Shown piece after piece: positions 31,297 to 40,997 of a DNA stretch of 64,000 nt (within the stretch, counting starts at the first letter, position 1; each line of letters starts with the position of its first letter). Origin of the DNA: UBA5972 sp964600965 (GTDB taxonomy: Bacteria > Pseudomonadota > Alphaproteobacteria > Rhodobacterales > Rhodobacteraceae); the NCBI GenBank assembly GCA_964600965.1, contig CAZRLO010000003.1:1-64000 (forward strand). Direction: 5' to 3'. The notes beneath the pieces are model-generated. The model was not told the origin of the DNA. It made no database searches and saw only the letters and a list, made by a program, of their open reading frames with translations. The position numbers and the translations under genes were made by a program.

Positions 31297-34219
31297 TTGC
31301 GCCCCCTGCCCGGTCCGCCAGGAAATCAGGCCGGCATACTTCGCACAGGGTCTCGACATCGCGCAGGTGATCCACCATTCGCACATGTTCGCCGATGCGG
31401 GCGCGCCCGTTTTTCAGAAATCCCTGAGCGATCGGGTGACCAAGATGCGGGGAGAAACAGAAACTGGTGATGTAACCCTGATCGTTTTTACGCACGGTTT
31501 CATCGCCGATGTTGAACAAATGCGCCCCGCCCAACAATTGCCGGACCGCCCCGACCGGCCGCAGCCCGACCAGTTGCGCGCGCCCGGAACCGGTCAGGCC
31601 CGAACGCGCGGACATGGCCTTGCCGACGCAATCCTTGTTCGCCACCATCCGCCCCATCCCGAGATCGTCCGCCGTCACGCGGCCGTGAATTTCGGCATGG
31701 GTGATGAACCCCTTTTCCAGTCGCAGCACATTCAGCGCCTCCATCCCGTACCAGCCACCGCCAAGCACCGCCGCACGCTGGCCAAGCTCGCGGGCCAGCG
31801 CATCGCCAAACGATGCCGGCACGGCAAGTTCATAGCCACGCGCCCCGGAAAACGAGATGCGGAACAACCGCCCCTCCACGTTAGCCATCCTGACATTGCT
31901 GCAGCTCATGAACGGAAAATCCACGTCGCGGATCGTCCCGGCACACAGATCGTTCAGCAGATCCAGTGATCTGGGGCCCGCCACCGCGAACTGCGCCCAA
32001 TGTTCGGTGACCGAAATGAACGCGACATCGAGATCGGGCCACAACACCTGCTGACAGAATTCAAGATGCGCCATGACCTGCCCGGCGCCCGCGGTCGTGG
32101 TGGTGATCAGGAAATGGTCCGGCCCCAGACGCGCGGCGGTGCCGTCGTCCATCACCATGGCGTCCTCGCGCAGCATCAGCCCGTAGCGGACCCTGCCGAT
32201 TTTCAGCGTGGACATCGTGTTGGTGTAGACCCGGTCCAGAAATGCGCCCGCATCCGGCCCCTGTACGTCGATCTTGCCCAGCGAGGTCACATCGGTCACG
32301 CCAACGGTTTTGCGCACCATCTGTACCTCGCGGTCACAGGATTGCCGCCAGTGGGTTTCGCCCTCTTGCGCAAACCAACCGGGGCGATACCACAGCCCCG
32401 CCTCGATCATCGGCGCGCCCTGTTCGCGGGCCAGCGCATCCGACGGGATGAACCGCTCGGGCGCGAACCCCTGGTCTTTGCCATGCGCCCCCAGCGCCCC
32501 CAATGCGACGGGCACAAAGGGCGGGCGAAAGGTCGTGGTGCCGGTCTGTGGGATCGAACGCCCGCCAAGTTCGGCCAGAATCGCCAGCGCGCCGACATTG
32601 GCGGTCTTGCCCTGATCGGTCGCCATACCCAGCGTGGTGTAGCGCTTCATATGCTCGACATTCGCGAAATTCTCGCGGTGCGCCAGTTCGATGTCCTTGG
32701 TGGTCACATCGTTCTGGAAATCGACCCACGCGCGCCCGCGGGCACCCACCCGCCAGAATGGCGCGATTTCGACCGGTGCGTCTTCGGCCTGCGGCAAACG
32801 GGTGCCGCCCGGATTCCGGCCGAGGTCTTTTGCCACCGCCTTCGCCGCGCTCGCCCCGCCCCTGATCGCCGCATGGGTGGAAAAATCGCCCGCCGCCGCA
32901 CCGACCGCCGACAGCCCGGGCACTGCGCCTGCGACGGGCACGAAAGCCGCGACATCCGCCCGCCAGTGGGGTCGCGCGCCCAGATGCGACGTCAGATGCA
33001 GGGTCGGGTTCCAACCACCGGACACCGCCAGACAATCGGTTTCGATCCTTCGCAACCCGCCGGCACCCCGAACGGTGACGGACCGCAATCCCAGCCGGCC
33101 ACGGGTTGCGACAACGCTGGCCCCGGCCATCAACGGATAATCGCCCTTCGCGGTGGCATGCGGGCGCGGGTCGATCACGGCCACGACCCTGACGCCGGCG
33201 CGTTTCAGATCAAGCGCGCTTTGGTGTCCCGCATCATTGTTCGTGAAAATACTCACAGCGCGACCCGGCGACACCGCGAACCGGTTGATATAACTGCGAA
33301 CCGCCGCGCCCATCATGATGCCGGGCCGGTCATTGCCGGGGAACGCGATCGGGCGCTCGATGGCCCCTGCGGCCAGAATGGCGCGGGGCGCGACGATGCG
33401 CCAAAAGGTCTCCAGCGGGGCGTCGCCGGCATCGGCGCGATGGTGCGACACCCGCTCGAGCGCGCCATAGGTCGCGCCGTCATAAACCCCGGTAATCGTG
33501 GTGCGGCGCATCAGCCGCACGTTGGGCATGTCGGCCAGTTCGGCTTCAACCCCCAAGGCCCAATCACAACCCGGTTGGCCACCGACCTCGGTGGTTTCGC
33601 TGCAAAGCCGCCCGCCAAGGCGGAAATCCTCGTCCGCCAGAATGACGTCGGCCCCTGCCCTGCCCGCGACCAGCGCCGCCATCAGGCCCGCCGGGCCACC
33701 GCCGATCACCAGCAGGTCGCAATGCGCGAAGGCCTTGTCGTAGCGCGCCGCATCCGCCGCCCCGCTCAGCGCACCAAGACCGGCCGCGCGTCTGATCAGC
33801 GGCTCATAGAGTTTTTCCCAGAAGGCCCGTGGCCACATGAACGTCTTGTAATAGAATCCCGCACCCAGAAACGGGTGCAGAAAATCACTGGCTGCCATCA
33901 GGTCAAAACCGAGCGCGGGAAACCGGTTCTGCGAGCTTGCGTTCAACCCGCGATAAATCTCTTGCGTGGTTGCCCGCACGTTGGGATTGGCCTGATCGCC
34001 AGTGCCAAGCGTCACCAGCGCGTTCGGTTCTTCGGAGCCGGCGGTCAGAATGCCGCGTGGCCGGTGATATTTGAAACTGCGCCCGACCAGACGCACATCG
34101 TTCGCAATCAGGGCCGAGGCCAGCGTGTCGCCCCTGAACCCCAGACAGGTCCTGCCGTCGAAACGGAACGGGATATGCTGGCTGCGGTCGACCAGCCCTC
34201 CGGTTGGCAGGCGGCTCAT
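31289..34219 (-). CDS. soxA: Sarcosine oxidase alpha subunit
   Basis: A 976-residue large subunit. The N-terminal part has the SoxA ferredoxin-like start (FRFDGRTCLGFRGDTLASAL, then GRSFKYHRPRG). Next is an NAD-binding Rossmann region with VIGGGPAGLMAALVAGRAG (about 172-190), and from about residue 600 a GcvT-like aminomethyl-folate domain (KIDVQGPDAGAFLDRVYTN, MEALNVLRLEKGFI). The enzyme demethylates sarcosine, giving glycine, H2O2 and 5,10-methylene-THF. It overlaps soxD by 4 bp at its start and soxG at its end. Length is normal for the family. Confidence 0.96.
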   Translation of the reverse strand: MSRLPTGGLVDRSQHIPFRFDGRTCLGFRGDTLASALIANDVRLVGRSFKYHRPRGILTAGSEEPNALVTLGTGDQANPNVRATTQEIYRGLNASSQNRFPALGFDLMAASDFLHPFLGAGFYYKTFMWPRAFWEKLYEPLIRRAAGLGALSGAADAARYDKAFAHCDLLVIGGGPAGLMAALVAGRAGADVILADEDFRLGGRLCSETTEVGGQPGCDWALGVEAELADMPNVRLMRRTTITGVYDGATYGALERVSHHRADAGDAPLETFWRIVAPRAILAAGAIERPIAFPGNDRPGIMMGAAVRSYINRFAVSPGRAVSIFTNNDAGHQSALDLKRAGVRVVAVIDPRPHATAKGDYPLMAGASVVATRGRLGLRSVTVRGAGGLRRIETDCLAVSGGWNPTLHLTSHLGARPHWRADVAAFVPVAGAVPGLSAVGAAAGDFSTHAAIRGGASAAKAVAKDLGRNPGGTRLPQAEDAPVEIAPFWRVGARGRAWVDFQNDVTTKDIELAHRENFANVEHMKRYTTLGMATDQGKTANVGALAILAELGGRSIPQTGTTTFRPPFVPVALGALGAHGKDQGFAPERFIPSDALAREQGAPMIEAGLWYRPGWFAQEGETHWRQSCDREVQMVRKTVGVTDVTSLGKIDVQGPDAGAFLDRVYTNTMSTLKIGRVRYGLMLREDAMVMDDGTAARLGPDHFLITTTTAGAGQVMAHLEFCQQVLWPDLDVAFISVTEHWAQFAVAGPRSLDLLNDLCAGTIRDVDFPFMSCSNVRMANVEGRLFRISFSGARGYELAVPASFGDALARELGQRAAVLGGGWYGMEALNVLRLEKGFITHAEIHGRVTADDLGMGRMVANKDCVGKAMSARSGLTGSGRAQLVGLRPVGAVRQLLGGAHLFNIGDETVRKNDQGYITSFCFSPHLGHPIAQGFLKNGRARIGEHVRMVDHLRDVETLCEVCRPDFLADRAGGASV

Positions 34220-34488
34220 TCCCGGTGCCTTTTCGCGGTTTCAGCCAGCGCGACCGAATGGAATTCATGGCTCGTCGCGTCGCGTTCCACCACCAGCCAG
34301 GCGCGGCAGCCCAGTTCGTGATGCCACAATTCCCTGTTCCTGCCGGTTGGGTTCCCGCGCAGGTAGACATAGTCAAAGAACGCCGATTCGGGCGCATCCG
34401 CGGCGGGCCGGTCCAACAGCTTTGCCGAGCCGCGATAGTGGAATTCGCGGCTGTCGCGTTCGCCGCAAAGCGGGCAGTCAATGCGCAT
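34216..34488 (-). CDS. soxD: Sarcosine oxidase delta subunit
   Basis: A 90-residue zinc-binding subunit. MRIDCPLCGERDSREFHY gives Cys5 and Cys8 of the zinc site; WHHELGCRAWLVVERDA supplies the remaining Cys/His ligands, and VYLRGNPTGRNRELW is conserved. It is 8 bp downstream of soxB and overlaps soxA by 4 bp. Length is typical. Confidence 0.95.
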   Translation of the reverse strand: MRIDCPLCGERDSREFHYRGSAKLLDRPAADAPESAFFDYVYLRGNPTGRNRELWHHELGCRAWLVVERDATSHEFHSVALAETAKRHRE

Positions 34489-34496
34489 CGGTCCCC

Positions 34497-35747
34497 CTAA
34501 TGCAAATTCGGCGTCGCACCATTGCCGGTTTCGTCGATCGTTTCGCCACGTTCAAACCGCCGCATCACCAGCCGGTCCGCCGCAGCGTGATGGTTGCCGG
34601 TTGCCAGCAGGTGCGCGAACGCGTCCCCCGAGGCGGGAACTGCCTTGAACCCGCCGTAACACCAGCCGCAATTTATGAAGAGCCCGCCGATTTCGGTCTT
34701 GTCGATGATCGGCGCGCCGTCCATCGACATGTCCATGATCCCGCCCCAGGAGCGCAGAACCCGCGCCTTGCCGATCATCGGCATCAGGGTCATGCCCGCC
34801 TCGGCCACATGTTCGGCCATCGGCAGGTTGCCGCGCTGGGCATAGGAATTGTATCCGTCCAGATCACCGCCAAACACCAGCCCACCCTTGTCGGACTGGC
34901 TGATATAGAAATGCCCCATGCCGAAACTGACGACATGCGGCAGGATCGGTTTCAGCCCCTCGGTGACAAAGGCCTGCAACACGTGGCTTTCGATCGGCAG
35001 GCGCAGACCGGCCATTTCCGCAACCTGGCTGGACCGTCCGGCGACCGTCACGCCCACCTTGCCGGCCCCGATATAGCCGCGCGACGTTTCGACCCCCAGC
35101 ACCTTGCCGTTCTCGATGCGAAAACCGGTGACCGCGCAATTCTGGATCAGGTCGACCCCGCGCATGTCGGCCGCGCGTGCATAGCCCCATGCCACTGCAT
35201 CATGGCGCGCCGTGCCCCCGCGCCAGTGCATCAACCCGCCATAGATCGGAAATCGCGGGGTTTCATAGTTGAGATAGGGCAACTGCCTTTGCACCTCGGC
35301 CCGCCCCCACAATTCGGCGTCATCGCCCTGCATCCGCATCCGGTTTCCCAGTCGCGCGAACCCGTCCATCTGCCCATCGGAATGCGCCAGCAGGATCTGT
35401 CCGCGCTGGGAAAGCATGATGTTGTAGTTCAGCTCGGCCTCCAGCCCCTCCCACAATTTCAGCGAATGGGAATAGAACTGGGTATTGCCCTCGATCATGT
35501 AATTGGCGCGTACGATGGTGGTGTTGCGCCCGACATTTCCGCCGCCAAGATAGCCGCGCTCCAGCACCGCGACATTGGCAATGCCGTGTTTCGCCGCCAG
35601 ATAATAGGCCGTCGACAGGCCATGCCCGCCACCGCCGATGATCACGATGTCATATGCGGGTTTCGGATCAGGATTGCGCCAGACCGGTTTCCAGCCCTTG
35701 TTGCCACTCAGGCCCTGCCGAAATATCTGAAATCCCGAATAGCGCAT
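34497..35747 (-). CDS. soxB: Sarcosine oxidase beta subunit
   Basis: A 416-residue DAO-fold flavoprotein subunit that carries out sarcosine oxidation with FAD and covalent FMN. The dinucleotide motif IVIIGGGGHGLSTAYYLA lies at residues 34-51; RNTTIVRANYMIEGNTQFYSHSLK and WGGIMDMSMDGAPIIDKT are strongly SoxB-like, and NCGWCYGGFKAVPASGDAFAHLL ends the FAD domain. It is the first gene of soxBDAG. No glyA, folD or purU is adjacent. Confidence 0.96.
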   Translation of the reverse strand: MRYSGFQIFRQGLSGNKGWKPVWRNPDPKPAYDIVIIGGGGHGLSTAYYLAAKHGIANVAVLERGYLGGGNVGRNTTIVRANYMIEGNTQFYSHSLKLWEGLEAELNYNIMLSQRGQILLAHSDGQMDGFARLGNRMRMQGDDAELWGRAEVQRQLPYLNYETPRFPIYGGLMHWRGGTARHDAVAWGYARAADMRGVDLIQNCAVTGFRIENGKVLGVETSRGYIGAGKVGVTVAGRSSQVAEMAGLRLPIESHVLQAFVTEGLKPILPHVVSFGMGHFYISQSDKGGLVFGGDLDGYNSYAQRGNLPMAEHVAEAGMTLMPMIGKARVLRSWGGIMDMSMDGAPIIDKTEIGGLFINCGWCYGGFKAVPASGDAFAHLLATGNHHAAADRLVMRRFERGETIDETGNGATPNLH

Positions 35748-35842
35748 CTTTCCCCCGGTTGTCGGCGATATTGAAATTCACCGGGCCAGGGGTTGCAAGA
35801 CCGAATGTTCGCGCCCTACGTCTGGGCGACGGGGCGGCGGGT

Positions 35843-37237
35843 CTATTTCACCAACAGATAGGAAACCTCGGTTGCGTTCGAGGTCGAGTTGTTGCAGGCA
35901 CCAAAGTCGCCCTCTTCGGTGAAGGTGACATCGCCGTTCGCGTCAATGGCGATCCCTTCGATCCCGCCTTCGGCTGCGGCGATCTGCACTTCACCCACCG
36001 CGGAGACGTAGGTGCCATAGGCTTCCAGATCGGAATCGGCCAGAAAATCACCCGCCGCAAAAATGCTGACCCCGCCACCGTCGGCGCATTCGTCATCTTC
36101 ACCCAACTGCACACCGCTGGCGGCGTACACCGAATTGCTGCCGGCTTCGCGTGACACCAGCACCACATCCTGAAACACCGCGTCCTGCCCCAGTTGAAGG
36201 CGGCATTCCGAAACGATCACGACCCCGGTCACGAATGCCTCGCTGAAAAATTGCGCCGTGTCTCCGGCAGAGTCGCCACAGACGACTTCGTAGATCCGCC
36301 CCGGGATGAAGCTGGTGTATTTCACATCGTCCGCGTCGATCGTGATCGTTGTGGAACTGACGTTGATATAAGCGGGTTGACCCTCGTAAAGCGGGTTCAG
36401 GTAAAGATCGCCCAGCGTATCGACATCCGCGGTATACGGTGCGCTGATATCGGCGTTTTCATTGAATATGTCGGAATAGGTCAGCCCGGCGCTGCTGTTG
36501 CCGCTGCCGCGCCCGACATTCGAGGCCATGCCAACCGATCCCGGAAAGGTGACGTCGTTGAAATCCGCGACCGAAAGGCGGTTGTCGTCGTCAAAAAGAT
36601 TGTCGCCGCCAAGGTCCATCCCTGCCAGCGCCTCGACGCAGAAACCGTTGAAAAAGTCGCTGTCCGCGTCAAGTTCGAACACGCCGTTGGTGGAGATATC
36701 CGCATTCGAACAATCCCCTGCCGAGCGCCAGGCGACGCTGTCGACCTGAATGTTCCAGCTTTGAAATCCGGCAAGGCGCAACAGGAATGTCGGGACCGGG
36801 TTGGCATTCTCGCTTGATCGGGTCGCGGTCACGCGCACCGCGTCGGCGATCGTTGCCGAGGTCGAGAACGTGCGCGTGTCATTGTCCCAACTGCCGAATT
36901 CCACGCTGTCGGACGTGATCGCCGCGCTATTGACGCCGGTTCCCAGATTGTCGGTCGCAAGTTCCAGCGCTGCCTCAAGCGCGTCGCCGGTATCCGGCAA
37001 TTCCATCGCGGCGGCATGGGCGGCGGCGTCGGCCGCGGATTGCAGCATGTACCGGACGCGCCAGGCATTGGTGGAATCCAGCGACATGCCGGAAAACAGC
37101 GCCACCAAAAGCATGACGGTCAGGGCAAAATGCGTGATCGTGCCGCGTTCATCGCGCCAAAACCGTTGATATCCAAAGTCGGGCAGGTAAGTCATTGCAT
37201 GCCGCTTTTTGCCGGGGGTGGGGTCAGTCCTGCTCAT
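35843..37237 (-). CDS. TadG-like pilus assembly/Flp-associated protein
   Basis: A 464-residue protein with the TadG/TadE-type N-terminus: WRDERGTITHFALTVMLLVALFSGMSLDSTNAWR gives one membrane helix (about 35-55) followed by RYMLQSAADAAAHAAAMEL, the usual pseudopilin-like coiled segment. The remaining 370 residues are acidic, Gly/Asn/Asp-rich and likely beta-structured, with few cysteines; they are exported. The first ATG overlaps the upstream gene by 14 bp, while M15 (37195) is an alternative start. Other tad genes (rcpA, tadA-C, flp) are absent here, so this is an outlying TadE/TadG pair. Confidence 0.78.
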   Translation of the reverse strand: MSRTDPTPGKKRHAMTYLPDFGYQRFWRDERGTITHFALTVMLLVALFSGMSLDSTNAWRVRYMLQSAADAAAHAAAMELPDTGDALEAALELATDNLGTGVNSAAITSDSVEFGSWDNDTRTFSTSATIADAVRVTATRSSENANPVPTFLLRLAGFQSWNIQVDSVAWRSAGDCSNADISTNGVFELDADSDFFNGFCVEALAGMDLGGDNLFDDDNRLSVADFNDVTFPGSVGMASNVGRGSGNSSAGLTYSDIFNENADISAPYTADVDTLGDLYLNPLYEGQPAYINVSSTTITIDADDVKYTSFIPGRIYEVVCGDSAGDTAQFFSEAFVTGVVIVSECRLQLGQDAVFQDVVLVSREAGSNSVYAASGVQLGEDDECADGGGVSIFAAGDFLADSDLEAYGTYVSAVGEVQIAAAEGGIEGIAIDANGDVTFTEEGDFGACNNSTSNATEVSYLLVK

Positions 37238-37613
37238 TGCGCATCGTCACGGTTGCGTTGATCGCGTAGGATCCCAGATTGCCCATCGAACCCAGCACCG
37301 CAACGTTGCTCAGAAACGTCTCGACCTCGACCACAACGTCGTCGCCGACATCGACATCGACCCCGTATTCAAAATTCATGTAGGTCAGTTTATCCAACGC
37401 GTATGCCTGCCCGGTGCTGGCATCAAGCTCGCCGGTCGAGACCCGCCGGGCCGTGTCCCGCGCGATGCTGTACATGTTGCTTTGCGCCATCAGAACGATG
37501 TTCAGATCAAACGCACCGACCACGATTCCCACGATCAGCGGCAGCCACAACACGAATTCGACGGTGGCATTGCCCTCGTCGGCCTTCAAAAATCTGCGCA
37601 GGAGCAATTTCAT
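37224..37613 (-). CDS. TadE-like pseudopilin
   Basis: A 129-residue protein with the TadE motif ADEGNATVEFVLWLPLIVGI: a processing-type glycine/glutamate region followed by one membrane helix (about 15-40). QSNMYSIARDTARRVSTGEL is the conserved amphipathic continuation. The product is probably a minor pseudopilin of the Flp/Tad system. It is upstream of, and overlaps, the TadG-like gene. The ATG at 37613 is chosen since the basic MKLLLRRFLK start precedes the motif directly. Confidence 0.85.
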   Translation of the reverse strand: MKLLLRRFLKADEGNATVEFVLWLPLIVGIVVGAFDLNIVLMAQSNMYSIARDTARRVSTGELDASTGQAYALDKLTYMNFEYGVDVDVGDDVVVEVETFLSNVAVLGSMGNLGSYAINATVTMRNEQD

Positions 37614-38003
37614 CGTTGCACGTCCCGTCCGGCGCCCCAAAGAGGCGATCGGTTGCCTCGAACCTGTTTCTACGCGGCAAAAGCGCCGGAATTTTGATGA
37701 CAATGGGACATTCGTTTTGAATTGGAATGGTCAGGTCTTGCGATGGCGCGATCGACAAACCGTATTTATTACAACATCTTGGCCATGAATGCATCGAAAA
37801 CGGATCGTCGCGTTTGCTGTTCTTGCCGCCACATTCTGTTCCAACAATATCGCCCCAGCCGAACGATTGTGTTCGATTCCGGCCGATCTTTTTCCGGGCC
37901 TCCGATTTCAACAATGGTGCCGGACGCGTGAAACCGATAAGAAACCTCTGTTCATTATCGTCACTTGATGTCTATTTCGACAAACACACCGGGGAAAAAT
38001 ACC
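37614..38003. other. Divergent intergenic region, tadE-like / gdhA
   Basis: These 390 bases lie between two divergent genes. Composition is mixed and more AT-rich than the average (for example 37690-37800). No gene, repeat or confident promoter can be called. A GGGGAAAA ribosome site at about 37991-37998 serves the dehydrogenase gene. Confidence 0.5.
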
Positions 38004-39434
38004 ATGAACGCACAAACCGAACCAAGTTTCCGCCAATCCGTCGATCTTATGTTCACTCGCGCGGTTGCGTTGATGGACCTTCCGCCCGGGCTCGAAGAAA
38101 AGATCCGCGTTTGCAATGCCACCTATACCGTTCGTTTCGGCGTACGCCTGCGGGGGCAGATCCAGACCTTCACGGGCTACCGGTCGGTGCATTCCGAACA
38201 TATGGAGCCGGTCAAGGGCGGCATCCGGTTCGCGATGGGCGTCAATCAGGACGAGGTCGAGGCGCTGGCGGCCCTGATGACCTATAAATGCGCATTGGTG
38301 GAAACGCCATTTGGCGGCTCCAAGGGCGGTCTCAGGATCGATCCGCGCGAATATGATGAATACGAACTTGAAAGCATCACGCGGCGCTTTGCCTATGAAC
38401 TGGCCAAGCGCGACCTGATCCATCCCAGCCAGAACGTGCCCGCGCCCGATATGGGCACCGGTGAACGGGAAATGGCGTGGATCTCGGATCAGTATAACCG
38501 CATGAACACGACCGACATAAACTCGCGCGCCTGTGTGACCGGCAAGCCGCTGAACGCGGGCGGCATTCATGGCCGGGTCGAGGCGACGGGGCGCGGTGTG
38601 CAATACGCCATGCGCGAATTCTTCCGCTATCCCGAAGATATCGCCGCCGCCAACCTGTCCGGTACGCTGGACGGCAAGCGCGTCATCGTTCAGGGCCTCG
38701 GAAATGTGGGCTATCACGCCGCTCAATTCCTTTCGACCGAGGATGGTTGCCTGATCACCGGCATCATCGAACGCGACGGCGCGCTGGTGAACGACAAGGG
38801 CATGAACATCGATGCCGTCCGGGCGCACATTGCCGAAAACGGCGGCGTGAAGGGCTGCAGCGAGGGCACGTATGTCGCCAACGGTGAATCCGTGCTGGAA
38901 AACGAGTGTGACATCCTGATCCCGGCGGCGCTTGAAGCCGTGATCAACATGCACAACGCCGCCAGGATCAAGGCGCCGCTGATCGTCGAAGCGGCGAACG
39001 GCCCGGTCACCGCCGGCGCCGACGAAATCCTGCGCAAGAAGGGTTGCGTGATCATTCCTGACATGTTCGCCAACGCGGGCGGCGTGACGGTTTCCTATTT
39101 CGAGTGGGTCAAGAACCTGAGCCATATCCGTTTTGGCCGGATGCAACGCAGACAAGAAGAAGCGCGGCACCAGCTTCTGGTCGAGGAATTGCAACGCATG
39201 TCGGCGGAAAGCGGGCTAAAATCCAAAATGTCCGATGCATTCATCGACAAGTACCTGCATGGTGCCGGCGAACTGGAACTGGTGCGATCCGGGTTGGACG
39301 ACACGATGCGCGCCGCCTATCAGGCCATGCGCGAGGTCTGGCACGGACGCAAGGATGTCAACGACCTGCGGGTCGCCGCCTATCTGGTGTCGATCGGGCG
39401 CGTCGCGGACAGCTATCGCGCCAAGGGGTTGTGA
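38004..39434 (+). CDS. Glu/Leu/Phe/Val dehydrogenase (glutamate dehydrogenase type)
   Basis: A 476-residue amino acid dehydrogenase that deaminates glutamate to 2-oxoglutarate or the reverse. The substrate domain has EPVKGGIRFAMGV, the catalytic-lysine region PFGGSKGGLRIDP and VPAPDMGTGEREMAW; the NAD domain has VIVQGLGNVGYHAAQ near 240. The DMFANAGGVTVSYFEWVKN segment is the GDH C-terminal signature. The ATG at 38004 (MNAQTE) has the ribosome site; an earlier ATG at 37965 adds 13 unlikely residues. It stands alone between divergent and convergent genes. Confidence 0.93.
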   Translation: MNAQTEPSFRQSVDLMFTRAVALMDLPPGLEEKIRVCNATYTVRFGVRLRGQIQTFTGYRSVHSEHMEPVKGGIRFAMGVNQDEVEALAALMTYKCALVETPFGGSKGGLRIDPREYDEYELESITRRFAYELAKRDLIHPSQNVPAPDMGTGEREMAWISDQYNRMNTTDINSRACVTGKPLNAGGIHGRVEATGRGVQYAMREFFRYPEDIAAANLSGTLDGKRVIVQGLGNVGYHAAQFLSTEDGCLITGIIERDGALVNDKGMNIDAVRAHIAENGGVKGCSEGTYVANGESVLENECDILIPAALEAVINMHNAARIKAPLIVEAANGPVTAGADEILRKKGCVIIPDMFANAGGVTVSYFEWVKNLSHIRFGRMQRRQEEARHQLLVEELQRMSAESGLKSKMSDAFIDKYLHGAGELELVRSGLDDTMRAAYQAMREVWHGRKDVNDLRVAAYLVSIGRVADSYRAKGL

Positions 39435-39478
39435 TTCTCACCGAAACGGCGCGTGGGCGATTGCGCGGATCCACCGGT

Positions 39479-40753
39479 TCACGGAACCGGCGGGCCTGAT
39501 CGCGGCGCCAGCTTGATGACGTCGACGATGGTCGAACTGTCGATCTGACCTGGCAGCACCATTTCCGGGCCGAGTTTTGCCAGCGTGGCGGGATCGGCGC
39601 GCGGGCGCAAAAACGCCCCTTGGCCGGACGCCTGCAACACCGGACCCGCCCGTTCGTACAGCGCCGCCGCCAGATGATCCCGGCGATCGTCGCGGTACAA
39701 ATCCGCCAGCGCCACGACCCTGAGCGCATAGATGGCGGAATTCTCTGACGTTGCTGTGCGGGCGTTCTCAATCGCTGCCAATTGCAGGCGCTCGGCTTTC
39801 GCAATGTCGCCCTTGCGCGCCAGCAAATTGGCGAGCTGGCCCAGATGCCCGCCATATTCCAGACTATCGGTCAGATTTGCCCGCTCCAACAGGCCGATCA
39901 CCCGTGAAATTGCCGCTTCGGCAGCCGGAAAGTCGCCGCTGCGGGTGTAGATCAGCGCGGAATCGGCCAGCGCAAGGCGAAATTCATACCCCGACGCGAT
40001 GCCCAGTTCCCGGAACATCGCAATCGCGTCGTCCGCGTGGAGTTTTGCGGTTTCGTTTCGCCCGAGATCGGATTGAAGCAGCCCCAGTGCCAGCAACGCA
40101 TCGGCACGTTGCCGACTTTGCCGGCCAAACATGATTTCGGTGACGCGCACGGCTTCGGCAAGCCAGCGCTGCGCCATCGCGAAATCGCCACCCGCCTTTG
40201 CGATCAGCGCATGTTCTTCCAGCTCTGCCAGATAATAGGGCGACGCCTGACCGAACAGCTTTCTGTCGAGATGCATGTCCTCTTCCAGCATTCGGATCGC
40301 GGTGGAATAATCCCTGAGTTCCAGCAACGCCGAAACCTCGGAATTGATGGCGATATGCATTTGCTGAATGAACCGGAAACCGGTGCCGGACGTGATGGTA
40401 AAAACCGCGTCAAATTCCGCGGTGCTCAAATCGCGCTCGTCCCCGTAGTGATCCCGCAGCACCTGCTGCATCTGTCGGCTGATATGCAGGGCGCTGGCGA
40501 ATGATTTGTCGCGCATTGCCTGCCCGAACGCCTGATGAATCAGGTGGAATTGTCGCGCGACGAATTTTTCGCCCGAGGCCGCGTCCGCGACCTGCGTCGT
40601 CGTCAAGACCGGGAATTCGCGGGCGGTTTGCGTAGCCGCCGCCGGGGACGCCACGCAGATGCCAACGGCAACCATTCCGGTAAGCACATGTTTTCGCACG
40701 AGCGCGGCCCAGCCCGCCGAATTCTCGTGAATTATTTCGGTCTTGCCCGTCAT
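39479..40753 (-). CDS. Secreted TPR-like helical-repeat protein of unknown function
   Basis: A 424-residue protein. After a polar start comes a hydrophobic segment (residues about 23-42, LTGMVAVGICVASPAAA) that looks like a signal peptide, so export is likely. The rest is made of helical pairs of about 40 residues with TPR-like spacing, for example RADALLALGLLQSDLGRNETAKLH, LADSALIYTRSGDFPAAEAAI and LGQLANLLARKGDIAKAERLQL. I recognise no catalytic motif. TPR arrays usually mediate protein contacts. The start at 40753 is preferred to one at 40840 because of a nearby purine-rich site; it is not certain. Confidence 0.68.
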   Translation of the reverse strand: MTGKTEIIHENSAGWAALVRKHVLTGMVAVGICVASPAAATQTAREFPVLTTTQVADAASGEKFVARQFHLIHQAFGQAMRDKSFASALHISRQMQQVLRDHYGDERDLSTAEFDAVFTITSGTGFRFIQQMHIAINSEVSALLELRDYSTAIRMLEEDMHLDRKLFGQASPYYLAELEEHALIAKAGGDFAMAQRWLAEAVRVTEIMFGRQSRQRADALLALGLLQSDLGRNETAKLHADDAIAMFRELGIASGYEFRLALADSALIYTRSGDFPAAEAAISRVIGLLERANLTDSLEYGGHLGQLANLLARKGDIAKAERLQLAAIENARTATSENSAIYALRVVALADLYRDDRRDHLAAALYERAGPVLQASGQGAFLRPRADPATLAKLGPEMVLPGQIDSSTIVDVIKLAPRSGPPVP

Positions 40754-40997
40754 CTCTGCCCCGTTTCCGCGGCGCGCAGAACCAACAACAACAACAAAAA
40801 TGCCAATCATACCAACTGCTTGCCAGTTTGGCGCAATCAATCACACTCGGAAAAAGTACTGCTCGATCCGCAGGTTATCCTGCTTTTTGAAAATTGTTTC
40901 ATATACATCTCTGGATTGCAAGCAAATTTTATCAAATGTTCAAAAATCCAACGAGCCCTTTTGGCAGTGACTTTGGTCGCGCACGCCAAATGATCCG

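Noticed and set aside
32000..34321. A 773-codon open frame opposite soxA
   Set aside because: SoxA is fully supported by motifs and operon context; the antisense translation is low-complexity.
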